The position numbers and the translations under genes were made by a program. From the NCBI RefSeq assembly GCF_039544005.1, contig NZ_BAABKV010000001.1, positions 3,844,001 through 3,908,000 of the forward strand: a stretch of DNA of 64,000 nucleotides, written 5' to 3'. How positions within the stretch are numbered: position 1 is the stretch's first letter; each line of letters opens with the position of its first letter. Shown here in pieces: positions 25,362 to 34,259 of the stretch. Source of the DNA: Kitasatospora paranensis. Lineage in GTDB: Bacteria; Actinomycetota; Actinomycetes; Streptomycetales; Streptomycetaceae. The notes under the pieces are model-generated. The model had not been told where the DNA came from. It worked only from the letters and a program-made list of their open reading frames with translations, and did no database searches.

Positions 25362-26342
25362 CTACCCGATCATCCGGGCGGCCTCGACGGCCCAGTAGGT
25401 GAGGATCTGCTCGGCCCCGGCCCGGCGGATCGAGGTGAGCGTCTCCAGGATCATGCGCTCGCGGTCCACCCAGCCGTTGGCGGCGGCGGCCTCGACCATC
25501 GCGTACTCGCCGGAGACCTGGTAGGCGGAGACCGGCACCGGCGAGGCATCGGCGACCTGCCGCAGCACGTCCAGGTACGCCATGGCGGGCTTCACCATCA
25601 CCATGTCGGCGCCCTCGGCCACGTCCTGCGCCAGCTCGCGCAGCGACTCGCGGGCGTTGGCCGGGTCCTGCTGGTAGGTCTTGCGGTCGCCCTGCAGCGA
25701 CGAGCCCACGGCCTCCCGGAACGGGCCGAAGAAGGCGGAGGCGTACTTGGCGGTGTAGGCGAGGATGCCGGTGTCCTGGTGGCCCGCCGCGTCCAGTGCC
25801 CGGCGGACGACGCCGATCTGACCGTCCATCATGCCGGACGGGCCGACCAGGTGGACGCCCGCGTCGGCCTGCACCACGGCCATCTCGGCGTAGCGCTCCA
25901 GGGTGGCGTCGTTGTCGACCGAGCCGTCCGCGGCGAGCACCCCGCAGTGGCCGTGGTCGGTGTACTCGTCCAGGCACAGGTCGGACATCACCACCAGCGC
26001 GTCACCGACCTCCGCGACCACGTCGCGGATCGCCAGCTGCAGGATGCCGTCCGGGTTGGTGCCCTCGCTGCCGACCGCGTCCTGCTCCTCGGGTACGCCG
26101 AACAGCATGATGCCGCCCAGGCCCGCCTCGGCGGCCTCGACGGCGGCCCTGCGCAGGGTGTCGCGGGTGTGCTGGACGACACCGGGCATCGAGGTGATCG
26201 GCTTCGGCTCGGCGATGCCCTCGCGGACGAAAGCGGGAAGGATCAGCTCGGCCGGGTGCAGGCGGGTCTCGGCGACCAGGCGGCGCATGGCCGGGGTCGA
26301 GCGGAGGCGGCGCGGGCGTACGACCGGGAATTGGGCGGACAC
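25362..26342 (-). CDS. hemB: Delta-aminolevulinic acid dehydratase (porphobilinogen synthase)
   Basis: A 326-residue HemB joining two 5-aminolevulinate molecules into porphobilinogen. Landmarks: [18 protein letters not shown], the active-site Schiff-base Lys region [10 protein letters not shown], and [12 protein letters not shown]. The metal-loop reads [14 protein letters not shown]: it keeps two Cys but has Asp in place of one zinc-ligand Cys, as in magnesium-dependent enzymes. The GTG start at 26342 is preceded by GGAGAGAG. A terminator separates it from hemD, so it probably has its own promoter besides read-through. Confidence 0.95.
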   Translation of the reverse strand: MSAQFPVVRPRRLRSTPAMRRLVAETRLHPAELILPAFVREGIAEPKPITSMPGVVQHTRDTLRRAAVEAAEAGLGGIMLFGVPEEQDAVGSEGTNPDGILQLAIRDVVAEVGDALVVMSDLCLDEYTDHGHCGVLAADGSVDNDATLERYAEMAVVQADAGVHLVGPSGMMDGQIGVVRRALDAAGHQDTGILAYTAKYASAFFGPFREAVGSSLQGDRKTYQQDPANARESLRELAQDVAEGADMVMVKPAMAYLDVLRQVADASPVPVSAYQVSGEYAMVEAAAANGWVDRERMILETLTSIRRAGAEQILTYWAVEAARMIG

Positions 26343-26368
26343 GTGCTTCTCTCTCCTGACTGATGCGA

Positions 26369-26400
26369 CCGCAGGGGAGGCTCCTGGGCCTCCCCTGCGG
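26369..26400. terminator. Hairpin between hemD and hemB
   Basis: Perfect 13-base arms (CCGCAGGGGAGGC and complement) with a 6-base loop directly after the hemD stop, on the leftward transcript. Confidence 0.7.
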
Positions 26401-26404
26401 GTGG

Positions 26405-28051
26405 TCAGCGGGCGGCCTTGCGGCGCGACCCGGGACGGCGCTCGCTGGGCCGGTAGACCGGCTCGCCGGCGGCGACCGCGGTGTCCCGGCGCTTGGCGCC
26501 GAAGTCCGCGAGGGCCTGCGCCAGCGCGGCGGCGGACGGCGCGGGCGCCATCACGTCGACCCGCAGGCCGTGCTCCTCGGCGGTCTTGGCGGTGGCCGGG
26601 CCGATGCAGGCGATGACCGTCACGTTGTGCGGCTTGCCGGCGATGCCGACCAGGTTCCGCACCGTGGACGACGAGGTGAACAGCACCGCGTCGAAGCCGC
26701 CGCCCTTGATCGCCTCACGGGTCTCGGCCGGCGGCGGCGAGGCGCGCACGGTGCGGTACGCCGTCACGTCGTCCACCTCCCAGCCGAGCTCGACCAGACC
26801 CGCCACCAGCGTCTCGGTGGCGATGTCGGCCCGCGGCAGCAGCACCCGGTCGATCGGGTCGAACACCGGGTCGTACGGCGGCCAGTCCTCCAGCAGGCCG
26901 GCCGCGGACTGCTCGCCGGAGGGCACCAGGTCGGGCTTCACGCCGAAGTCGACCAGCGCCTGGGCGGTGGTCTCGCCGACCGCCGCGACCTTGATGCCGG
27001 CGAACGCCCGGGCGTCCAGCCCGTACTCCTCGAACTTCTCCCGGACGGCCTTCACGGCGTTGACCGAGGTGAACGCGATCCACTCGTAGCGGCCCGTCAC
27101 CAGGCCCTTGATGGCGCGCTCCATCTGCTGCGGGGTGCGCGGGGGCTCCACCGCGATGGTCGGCACCTCCTGCGGGACGGCGCCGTAGCCGCGCAGCTGG
27201 TCGGAGAGGCCGTGCGCCTGCTCCTTGGTGCGCGGGACGAGGACGTTCCAGCCGAACAGCGGCTTGGTCTCGAACCACGAGTGCGAGGCCCGGTGGGCGA
27301 CCTGCTGGCCCACCACGGCTATCACCGAGGTCGCCGGGTCGACCGGCGCCGACACCGGCGAGGGCAGCACCCGGGCCGCCTTCAGGTCCGCGGCGATCGT
27401 GGCCAGCGTGGCGGTGAACGTCCGCTGGCGGGTGGTGGTGCCGGAGAGCGTCGCCGACAGCGGGGCGTCCGGCTTGCGGCCGTTGGCGACCAGCGCGGAG
27501 GCGGTGGCCGGCAGCTGGCCCAGCGTCGTCCGGACGACCAGGGTGGTCTCCGCGGCGCCGAGGTCGACCGGACCGCCGCCGAGCAGTGCGGCGGCGTCCA
27601 CGAAGCGCACGTCGGCGCCCTGGCTGCCGCGCAGCGGCACGCCCGCGTAGGCCGGCACGCCGACCGACTGGGCGACGCCCGGGATCACCTCGAAGGGGAT
27701 CTCGGCGCTCGCGCAGCAGAGCATCTCCTCGGCGGCGCAGCCGTCGAGGCCGGGGTCGCCGTCGACGGTGCGCACCACGTGGCGGCCGGCCCGCACGGCG
27801 TCCGCGACGAGCTTGGCGACGTCGAGGTCGCGCTCCTCGGCGGGGCTGTGCACCTGGACGCCGGCCGGGCAGTGCGTCCGCACGGCCGCGGCGGTGAGCG
27901 GGTCGGCGATCAGGATGTCGGCCGAGGCCAGCACGTCGACCGCCCGCAGGGTCAGCAGGCCCGGGTCACCCGGGCCCGCGCCCAGGAAGGTGCAGCGGCC
28001 GGTCGACGGGACCGGGCCGGGGGACGGGCTGGTGGCGGCGGTGGGGCTCAT
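26405..28051 (-). CDS. hemD: Fused uroporphyrinogen-III methyltransferase / uroporphyrinogen-III synthase
   Basis: A 548-residue two-domain enzyme. Residues ~20-265 are a SUMT/CobA-like methyltransferase ([37 protein letters not shown]), which would make precorrin-2 for sirohaem or cobalamin. Residues ~275-525 are HemD ([67 protein letters not shown]), cyclising hydroxymethylbilane. This fusion is usual in actinobacteria. The usual SUMT Asp/Arg motifs are weaker than in stand-alone CobA ([18 protein letters not shown]), so methyltransferase activity is less sure. It is the last gene of rex-hemA-hemC-hemD. Confidence 0.92.
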   Translation of the reverse strand: MSPTAATSPSPGPVPSTGRCTFLGAGPGDPGLLTLRAVDVLASADILIADPLTAAAVRTHCPAGVQVHSPAEERDLDVAKLVADAVRAGRHVVRTVDGDPGLDGCAAEEMLCCASAEIPFEVIPGVAQSVGVPAYAGVPLRGSQGADVRFVDAAALLGGGPVDLGAAETTLVVRTTLGQLPATASALVANGRKPDAPLSATLSGTTTRQRTFTATLATIAADLKAARVLPSPVSAPVDPATSVIAVVGQQVAHRASHSWFETKPLFGWNVLVPRTKEQAHGLSDQLRGYGAVPQEVPTIAVEPPRTPQQMERAIKGLVTGRYEWIAFTSVNAVKAVREKFEEYGLDARAFAGIKVAAVGETTAQALVDFGVKPDLVPSGEQSAAGLLEDWPPYDPVFDPIDRVLLPRADIATETLVAGLVELGWEVDDVTAYRTVRASPPPAETREAIKGGGFDAVLFTSSSTVRNLVGIAGKPHNVTVIACIGPATAKTAEEHGLRVDVMAPAPSAAALAQALADFGAKRRDTAVAAGEPVYRPSERRPGSRRKAAR

Positions 28052-28151
28052 GCTCCCGCCCTTCGCTTCGCTCGGGCCGTGGCTGTGCCAGGCGCCTTCC
28101 TCATCGGTTCTCCCCTGCCGTCGGCCGGGGAAGCCCCGGTGGTCCGCTCGT

Positions 28152-29150
28152 TCACAGGGCGCGCTCCCCCATCAGGCCGGCCGCTCCCTGTTCGAGCAGC
28201 CGGGCGGCGAGCGCGCGGCCCAGGGCCGCGGCCTGCTCCTCGGCCGTCCCGTCGGGGACGATCGGACCGGCGGCGGTCGTCCTCAGCAGGGTGGCGCCGT
28301 CGACGGTGCCGACCACGCCCTCCAGCCGCAGTTCGGTGCCCTGCCAGGTCGCGAGGGCCGCGACGGGGGCGGAGCAGCCGGCCTCCAGGGCGGCGAGCAG
28401 GGCGCGCTCGGCGACCACGGCGGCCCGGGTGGGCCGGTGGTCGAGGGCGGCCAGCTGCGCGGCCAGGCCGGCGTCGACGCACTCGACGGCGAGCGCGCCC
28501 TGGCCGGGGGCCGGGAGCATCAGCTCGGGGTCGAGGTGCTCACTGATCTCGGCGTGCCGTCCGAGCCGGTTGAGACCGGCTGCGGCGAGCACCACCGCGT
28601 CGAGTTCGCCGGCGGCGACGTAGCCGATCCGGGTGTCGACGTTGCCGCGTATCGCGACGGTCTCCAGCGCGGCGCCGCGGGCCGCGGCCCAGGCGTTGAG
28701 CTGGGCCATCCGGCGCGGGGAGCCGGTGCCGACCCGGGTGGTGCGGCCGGCGCCGGCGACCTTCTCCACGAGTTCGCCGAGGGCGAGGCCCTCGGCCGCG
28801 ACCAGGGCGTCGCGGACGTCCTCGCGCTCGGGGACGGCCGCCAGCAGCAGGCCCGCCGGGGCGGCGGTGGGGAGGTCCTTGAGGGAGTGCACGGCGAGGT
28901 CGATCCGGCCCTCCAGCAGCGCGTCGCGCAGCGCGGAGACGAAGACCCCGGTGCCGCCGATCTGCGCGAGGGCCTCGCGGGAGGTGTCGCCGTACGTCGT
29001 GATCTCGACCAGTTCGACCGGGCGGCCGGTGACCCGGGTGACCTCGCGGGCGACCATGCCGGACTGCGCCATGGCGAGGGCGCTGCGACGGGTGCCGAGA
29101 CGCAGCGGGGGCTCGGAGTCGCCCCGAGTGCTGCTCAGTTGACCATTCAT
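28152..29150 (-). CDS. hemC: Hydroxymethylbilane synthase (porphobilinogen deaminase)
   Basis: A 332-residue HemC that polymerises four porphobilinogens into hydroxymethylbilane. Seen: LRLGTRRSALAMAQS, the substrate-binding Arg loop AVHSLKDLPTA, RVGTGSPRRMAQL, and the cofactor-carrying Cys in LEAGCSAPVAAL. The ATG at 29150 overlaps nothing; hemA ends 43 bases upstream. It is normal in length and in the standard operon order. Confidence 0.95.
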   Translation of the reverse strand: MNGQLSSTRGDSEPPLRLGTRRSALAMAQSGMVAREVTRVTGRPVELVEITTYGDTSREALAQIGGTGVFVSALRDALLEGRIDLAVHSLKDLPTAAPAGLLLAAVPEREDVRDALVAAEGLALGELVEKVAGAGRTTRVGTGSPRRMAQLNAWAAARGAALETVAIRGNVDTRIGYVAAGELDAVVLAAAGLNRLGRHAEISEHLDPELMLPAPGQGALAVECVDAGLAAQLAALDHRPTRAAVVAERALLAALEAGCSAPVAALATWQGTELRLEGVVGTVDGATLLRTTAAGPIVPDGTAEEQAAALGRALAARLLEQGAAGLMGERAL

Positions 29151-29193
29151 GAGGTGCTCGTCCAGGTCGTGCCGGTGGGGGTGGTGGGGTTCA

Positions 29194-30534
29194 TCAGGCC
29201 GCTCCGCCGGGGGCGGTGTGGCCGGCCGGCGACGCTGCCGGCGTGCCCGAGACGGCCTGCACCGCCGCCGGGTCGAGATCGAAGAGCTCGCGCAGCGCGT
29301 CGGCGTACGAGGCGCCGCCGGGCTCGGCCGCGAGCTGCTTGACCCGCACGGTCGGGGCGTGCAGGAGCTTGTCGACGACGCGGCGCACGGTCTGGCCGAC
29401 CTCGGCGCGGGTGCGGTCGTCGAGGTCGGGGAGCCTGGATTCGAGCCGGGCGAGCTCGCCGATGACCACGTCGGAGGCCATCGAGCGGAGCGCGACCACG
29501 GTGGGGGCGATCCGGGCCGCGCGCTGGGCGGCGCCGAAGGCGGCGACCTCGTCGGAGACGATCCCCGTGACGGCGTCCACGTCGCCGGCGCCGGGGGTGG
29601 CGGCGTGCGCGTGGGACAGGCTCTCCAGGTCGACCAGCAGCGCGCCGGCCACCTCGTGCACGTCGTGGTCGACGTCCCGCGGCATGGCGAGGTCGAGGAA
29701 GGCCAGCGGGGCGGCCGCGGACCGCTCGGCGACGGCGGCGGCGACGTCCCCGGCGCCGATCACCACGCCGGCCGCGCCGGTACAGGAGATCACCAGGTCG
29801 ACGTCGGCGAGCGCCTGCGGGACCTTGGCGAAGTCGACGGTGCGGGCCGCGCCGCCCAGGACGGTGGCGAGCCGCTCGGCCCGCTCGGGGGTGCGGTTGG
29901 CGATCAGCAGGTCGGTGACGCCGGCCCGGGCCAGGGTGGCGGCGGCGAGCGAGCTCATCGAGCCTGCGCCGACGACCAGGGCGCGCTTGCCGGCGATCTC
30001 GCCGGTCGCCGCCGCGATCTGCTCCAGGCCGAAGGTGACCAGGGACTGGCCGGCCTTGTCGATGCCGGTCTCGCTGTGCGCGCGCTTGCCGACCCGCAGC
30101 GCCTGCTGGAAGAGCTCGTTGAGGCCCCGGCCGGCGGTGTGCTCCTCCTGGGCGCGGGCAAGCGCGTCGCGCAGCTGGCCGAGGATCTGGCCCTCGCCGA
30201 CGACCATCGAGTCCAGGCCGCAGGCCACCGAGAACAGGTGGTGGACGGCGCGGTCCTCGTAGTGGACGTACAGGTGGGAGGTGAGCTCCTCCAGGTCGAC
30301 ACCGCTGTGGTGGGCGAGCAGCAGCGACAGCTCGGCGACCCCGGCGTGGAACTTGTCCACGTCGGCGTAGAGCTCGATCCGGTTGCAGGTGTTGACCAGG
30401 GCGGCCTCGGCGACCGCCGAGGAGGCGGCCGCGTCGTGCAGCAGGCGGGTGGGGACCTCGCCGGTGAGGGCGGCGCGCTCCAGCACGCCGACCGGGGCGG
30501 TGCGGTGGCTCAGTCCGACGACGAGCAGGCTCAT
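29194..30534 (-). CDS. hemA: Glutamyl-tRNA reductase
   Basis: A 446-residue HemA, first enzyme of the C5 pathway, reducing glutamyl-tRNA to glutamate-1-semialdehyde with NADPH. The catalytic Cys is C50 in LVNTCNRIELYA; VVGEGQILGQLRDAL, the NADPH-binding ALVVGAGSMSSLAA and the dimerisation tail are present. The C-terminus carries an extra Ala/Pro/Gly tail. It starts 8 bases after the rex stop, so it is co-transcribed with rex; Rex control through the operator upstream of rex ties haem synthesis to the NADH/NAD ratio. Confidence 0.95.
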   Translation of the reverse strand: MSLLVVGLSHRTAPVGVLERAALTGEVPTRLLHDAAASSAVAEAALVNTCNRIELYADVDKFHAGVAELSLLLAHHSGVDLEELTSHLYVHYEDRAVHHLFSVACGLDSMVVGEGQILGQLRDALARAQEEHTAGRGLNELFQQALRVGKRAHSETGIDKAGQSLVTFGLEQIAAATGEIAGKRALVVGAGSMSSLAAATLARAGVTDLLIANRTPERAERLATVLGGAARTVDFAKVPQALADVDLVISCTGAAGVVIGAGDVAAAVAERSAAAPLAFLDLAMPRDVDHDVHEVAGALLVDLESLSHAHAATPGAGDVDAVTGIVSDEVAAFGAAQRAARIAPTVVALRSMASDVVIGELARLESRLPDLDDRTRAEVGQTVRRVVDKLLHAPTVRVKQLAAEPGGASYADALRELFDLDPAAVQAVSGTPAASPAGHTAPGGAA

Positions 30535-30541
30535 GCCGGCA

Positions 30542-31420
30542 TCACCGCCGAGAGGTCGCCCTCGCCGCCGGCGGGGGCTGGGTGGCCTTGGCCGTCTTGG
30601 CGGCGGTGCTCTTGGCCGGCTCGGCCTTGGCGGTGCCGCCGGCCGCCCGGCGCAGCTTGGCCGCCGCGGCGCGGACGGGGCCGGGCGCGCGGTCCAGGAC
30701 GGAGTCGGTGCGGTCGGGCTCCTCGCCGGCCTTGCGCTGCTCGTGGAAGGCGAGGATCTGAAGCTCTATGGAGAGGTCGACCTTGCGCACGTCGACGCCG
30801 TCCGGCACGGTCAGCACGGTCGGCGCGAAGTTGAGGATGCTGGTGACGCCGGACTCGACGAGGCGGTCGCAGACCTGCTGGGCGGCGCCCGGCGGGGTGG
30901 TGATGACGCCGATGGAGACCTGCTGGGTCTCCACGATGGATTCCAGTTCGTCCATGTGGCGCACCGGCAGCCCGGCCGCGGTGGAGCCGACGACGCCGGG
31001 GTCGGCGTCGAGCAGGGCGGCCACCCGGAAGCCCCGCGAGGCGAAGCCGCCGTAGTTGGCGAGCGCGTGGCCGAGGTTGCCGATGCCGACGATGACGACC
31101 GGCCAGTCCTGGGTGAGACCCAGCTCACGGGAGATCTGGTAGACCAGGTACTCGACGTCGTAGCCGACGCCCCGGGTGCCGTAGGACCCGAGGTAGGAGA
31201 AGTCCTTGCGGAGCTTCGCCGAGTTGACCCCGGCGGCGGCGGCGAGCTCCTCGGAGGAGACCGTCGGTACGGAGCGCTCGGAGAGCGCGGTCAGCGCGCG
31301 CAGGTACAGGGGCAGGCGGGCGACCGTCGCCTCCGGGATGCCGCGGGCACGCGACGGTCGGCGCGCGGCGCCGGTGTCGGGCGCCTGCGAACTGCTCTGG
31401 GTGGGTCGGCCGATTGCCAC
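30542..31420 (-). CDS. rex: Redox-sensing transcriptional repressor Rex
   Basis: A 292-residue Rex. An N-terminal winged helix (ATVARLPLYLRALTALSERS; AAAAGVNSAKLRKDFSYLGS) binds the operator; a Rossmann domain (VVIVGIGNLGHALANYGGF) senses NADH, which releases DNA. C-terminal helix DLSIELQILAFHEQ swaps between subunits. It ends in an extra ~45-residue Ala/Lys/Arg-rich tail (KAEPAKSTAAKTAKATQ) not present in shorter Rex proteins. The GTG at 31420 gives the family N-terminus; an in-frame longer frame to 31525 covers the operator and is unlikely. First gene of rex-hemACD. Confidence 0.94.
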   Translation of the reverse strand: MAIGRPTQSSSQAPDTGAARRPSRARGIPEATVARLPLYLRALTALSERSVPTVSSEELAAAAGVNSAKLRKDFSYLGSYGTRGVGYDVEYLVYQISRELGLTQDWPVVIVGIGNLGHALANYGGFASRGFRVAALLDADPGVVGSTAAGLPVRHMDELESIVETQQVSIGVITTPPGAAQQVCDRLVESGVTSILNFAPTVLTVPDGVDVRKVDLSIELQILAFHEQRKAGEEPDRTDSVLDRAPGPVRAAAAKLRRAAGGTAKAEPAKSTAAKTAKATQPPPAARATSRR

Positions 31421-31466
31421 GGTGCTCCCGAGGGTGAAGCTGGGCTTAGGCAGCCAGGCTATGCGT

Positions 31467-31484
31467 TTGTGAACGTGTGCACAA
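31467..31484. promoter_or_regulatory. Rex operator (ROP) upstream of rex
   Basis: TTGTGAACGTGTGCACAA, a near-perfect match to the Rex consensus TTGTGAANNNNTTCACAA, stands about 47 bases before the rex start. It implies autoregulation and redox control of rex-hemACD, as known in S. coelicolor. Confidence 0.85.
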
Positions 31485-31510
31485 AGATGGTGTCCGATTT
31501 GTCCCTGCAC

Positions 31511-31526
31511 AGTGATGCGCATCACT
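31511..31526. promoter_or_regulatory. Perfect 16-base palindrome upstream of rex
   Basis: AGTGATGCGCATCACT, about 90 bases before rex and overlapping the exonuclease 3' end. The AGTGA...TCACT arms (followed by TCACC) fit BldD-type boxes; another repressor is possible. Confidence 0.4.
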
Positions 31527-32211
31527 CACCGCTCCGGGCGATCGGAACCGATCGCACACCGACGGTGTCCGGCAGCCGGGGGCCGGGCGGGGCCTGCCGG
31601 CGCAGCTGGGGCACGGCCCCCTCGGGCCCGAGCGATCGGGCCCGGCCGAGCCGCGGCCAGGGGATCAGGGCGGCCTCGCGCAGCGGCCCGCCGCGCTCGG
31701 CACCGGTCAGCGCGTCCGCGCGCACGTAGTGACGGAGCAGGTCGGCCGCGGCCCGGGCGTCGCCCAGCGCGGTGTGCGCCGCGTACCGGCCGAGTCCGGC
31801 CGCCGCGACGCAGGCGGAGAGGCCGTGACCGACGGCCCCGGGCAGGTGGCTGCGGGCCAGGCGCATGGTGCAGAGCAGCGGGACGTCCGGCAGCGGGACC
31901 CCGATCCGGGCGAACTCGCGCTCCAGGAACGCCTGGTCACAGCTGACGTGGTGGCCGACCATGACCCGCCCGGCGAGCAGTTCCAGCAGGTGGGGGGCGA
32001 TCTCGCGGAACCGCGGGGCGCCGACCACGTCCTCCTGGGCGATCCGGTGCACGTGGGTGGGCCCGACCGGGCCGACCGGGTCGACCAGCGTGCTGAAGGC
32101 CTGCTCGGTGCGCAGAGCGCCGTCCAGCAGGACGACGGCGACCTCGACCACCCGGTGACGCCAGGGGCTGCGGCCGGTGGCCTCGACGTCGACGACGGCA
32201 TAGCCGCCCAT
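31522..32211 (-). CDS. DEDDh-type 3'-5' exonuclease (DnaQ-like)
   Basis: A 229-residue exonuclease-fold protein. ExoI motif VVDVEATGRSPW has the D-x-E pair; ExoII is HHVSCDQAFLEREF with its Asp; ExoIII is YAAHTALGDARAAADLL with the catalytic His and Asp. This is like the proofreading epsilon subunit and related repair exonucleases; the C-terminal ~60 residues are Arg/Pro-rich and not conserved. Probably a DNA-repair or nucleic-acid trimming enzyme; no polymerase partner is near. It is transcribed toward rex but separate from it. Confidence 0.82.
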   Translation of the reverse strand: MGGYAVVDVEATGRSPWRHRVVEVAVVLLDGALRTEQAFSTLVDPVGPVGPTHVHRIAQEDVVGAPRFREIAPHLLELLAGRVMVGHHVSCDQAFLEREFARIGVPLPDVPLLCTMRLARSHLPGAVGHGLSACVAAAGLGRYAAHTALGDARAAADLLRHYVRADALTGAERGGPLREAALIPWPRLGRARSLGPEGAVPQLRRQAPPGPRLPDTVGVRSVPIARSGE

Positions 32212-32320
32212 CGGTCTTCTCCTTCGCCTGCAGGCCCCCGGCGGACACGAAACAGACTCGATCGTAAGCCGACAAAATCACCGGGAGATCAGGTGATCTT
32301 CATTTTCTCGGCAACGATTT

Positions 32321-32355
32321 GGGGTACCACCCCCGTTCGGCGGGGGTGGTACCCC
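32321..32355. terminator. Terminator downstream of the glutaredoxin gene
   Basis: Perfect 15-base arms (GGGGTACCACCCCCG and complement) with loop TTCGG, 38 bases after the leftward glutaredoxin-like gene. Confidence 0.8.
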
Positions 32356-32392
32356 TGGTCCGTCCGTCGCCGAGGCCCGGCGCGGCGCGCGG

Positions 32393-32668
32393 TCAGGCCC
32401 CGAGCGCAGCCCGCAGCCGGCGCTCGTCGACCCGCCAGAAGTCGTGCTGCCGGCCGTCGATCAAGGTCACCGGGATCTGCTCGGCGTAGGTGTGGTGCAG
32501 CGCCTCGTCCTGGGTGATGTCCTTCTCCTCGAAGGCCGCGCCGAGCTCGGCGGTCACCCGCAGCAGGATCGCGCGGGCGTCGTCGCACAGGTGGCAGCCG
32601 GGCTTGCCGATCAGGGTGACGACCCGGTCGGCGGGGTTCTTGTTCTTGTCTCGTCGCAACAGGCTCAC
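32393..32668 (-). CDS. Glutaredoxin family protein
   Basis: A 91-residue thioredoxin-fold protein with redox motif CHLC at residues 25-28 (LIGKPGCHLCDDA) and the cis-Pro segment IPVTLIDGRQHDFWRV. It matches the DUF836/glutaredoxin-like family conserved next to the rex locus in Streptomyces. As these bacteria use mycothiol rather than glutathione, its partner may be mycothiol or thioredoxin reductase (inference). The GTG start at 32668 is 109 bases from the divergent HAD gene. Confidence 0.85.
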   Translation of the reverse strand: MSLLRRDKNKNPADRVVTLIGKPGCHLCDDARAILLRVTAELGAAFEEKDITQDEALHHTYAEQIPVTLIDGRQHDFWRVDERRLRAALGA

Positions 32669-32777
32669 CGGCCCATTGTGCGCCCGCCGCCCGGGTGGTC
32701 CGGCGGATGCGGTCCGTTAACCGGGGCAGCACGCCACCGTCACGGGAACACCGCTCCCGGCTGGCTATGCTCGGGGC

Positions 32778-33815
32778 ATGGCAGCGCTGCGAAGGCTCCA
32801 CCAGGCATGGCGTTCCCCCAACGAGCGGACCGCCCTGGCGGGCGAGGCCGCCGCCGACGCGGCCGAGGCGGGGCTGTCGGCCCCGGCCGACCTGCTCGTC
32901 CACCCCGGGCCGACCACGGAGCCGCCCGCAGCCGGGACGCCCGCGACCGCGGAGCAGCGACGGGGCGAGAAGCCGGCCAAGGCCGAGAGGGCCGGCCGGC
33001 CGAAGGCGCCCGCCGAGGACCACACGCCGACCCCGGACGACGTCCAGGCCGCGGCATTCTTCGACTGCGACAACACCATCCTGCGCGGCGCGGCCATCTT
33101 CTACCTCGGCGTCGGCCTCTACCGGCGGCGCTTCTTCTCCCGGCGCGACGTCGCCCGGTTCGCCTGGCAGCAGGCGTGGTTCCGGCTGCACGGCTCGGAG
33201 GACCCGGCGCACATCGCCGACGCCCAGGACCGCGCGCTCGGCCTGGTCGCCGGCAAGCGGACGGCGGAGCTGGAGCAGATCTGCGAGGAGATCTTCGAGG
33301 AGGTCATCGCCGAGAAGGTCTGGCCCGGCACCCGGGCCCTGGTGCAGATGCACCTCGACGCCGGCCAGCGGGTCTGGCTGGTGACCGCGGCGCCCCAGGA
33401 GATCGCGCGGATCATCGCGCGCCGGCTCGGTATGACCGGCGCGCTCGCCACGGTCGCCGAGACCGTGGACGGCGAGTACACCGGCCGGCTGGTCGGCGGC
33501 CTGCTGCACGGACAGGCCAAGGCGGCCGCGGTACGGGCCCTGGCCCGCCGCGAGCGGCTGGACCTCGCCCGCTGCGCCGCGTTCAGCGACTCGGCCAACG
33601 ACATCCCGATGCTGAGCCTGGTCGGCCACCCGTACGTGGTGAACCCGGACGGGGCGCTGCGCCGTCACGCCCGCGCCGAGGGGTGGCGGGTCAGGGACTT
33701 CCGCACCGGACGCAGGGCGGCCCGGGTCGGGCTGCCCGCCGCCGCCGCCCTGGGCGTGGCGGCCGGCGCCGCCGCGTACGCGGTGGCCGCCCGGCGGCGC
33801 CGGCTGGCGGCCTGA
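32778..33815 (+). CDS. HAD-IB family phosphatase (SerB-like) with membrane tail
   Basis: A 345-residue protein. After an ~85-residue Ala/Pro/Lys-rich N-terminal region comes a HAD core: motif I FFDCDNTILRGAA, motif II VWLVTAAP, Lys region HGQAKAAAVRALA, motif III AFSDSANDIPML. HAD-IB enzymes of this type (SerB/CicA-like) dephosphorylate small or lipid phosphates. The end (GLPAAAALGVAAGAAAYAVAARRRR) is a likely membrane helix, so it may act at the inner face of the membrane. It precedes the bldN locus, the same order as in S. coelicolor, but there is no known functional link. Confidence 0.85.
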   Translation: MAALRRLHQAWRSPNERTALAGEAAADAAEAGLSAPADLLVHPGPTTEPPAAGTPATAEQRRGEKPAKAERAGRPKAPAEDHTPTPDDVQAAAFFDCDNTILRGAAIFYLGVGLYRRRFFSRRDVARFAWQQAWFRLHGSEDPAHIADAQDRALGLVAGKRTAELEQICEEIFEEVIAEKVWPGTRALVQMHLDAGQRVWLVTAAPQEIARIIARRLGMTGALATVAETVDGEYTGRLVGGLLHGQAKAAAVRALARRERLDLARCAAFSDSANDIPMLSLVGHPYVVNPDGALRRHARAEGWRVRDFRTGRRAARVGLPAAAALGVAAGAAAYAVAARRRRLAA

Positions 33816-34259
33816 GGGCACGTCAGGGCGGCGGCGCGGAGCGTCCCCCGCACGAGTGGGGCGGGCTCACACCTACGGGGGAACGGGCGGTGCGGCGCGA
33901 TCTGCCGACAGTCGTCCGGATGTGACCGGAACCGATCGTTCGACGACTCGGGAAAGTTGTGGGTTACCGCGTCCCGAGACTGGGAAACCGCCCGCCGCCC
34001 CCACAACCGGTCACACCACGGCCGCATTCGATCACGCTGAGCCAGCACAGACGGCCGACCGGCGATCAGTACCGGCTGAATATACGCGCCATCCGGATCT
34101 CAAACGACCAGTTCCACCACTGGGTGTAGCCGTCATTGCACAAAGCGTTATTCTCTCCTGAATGCACGGCACCTGCGCGTCCCCCGTCCCGGGGGTCAGC
34201 GGGCGTGCGCTCCGCACAGGCGGAGGTGACCCGTCCACAGTTCTGCCTCTGGGAGTCCC
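33816..34259. other. Upstream region of bldN
   Basis: 444 bases with no convincing gene. This is the expected control region of bldN, including a long 5' leader. It has an A/T-richer stretch (GGCTGAATATACGCGCCATC around 34074-34095 and CAAAGCGTTATTCTCTCCTG around 34140) suited to a promoter, but no boxes can be fixed by eye. The last bases (CTGGGAGTCCC) are the bldN ribosome site. Confidence 0.5.
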
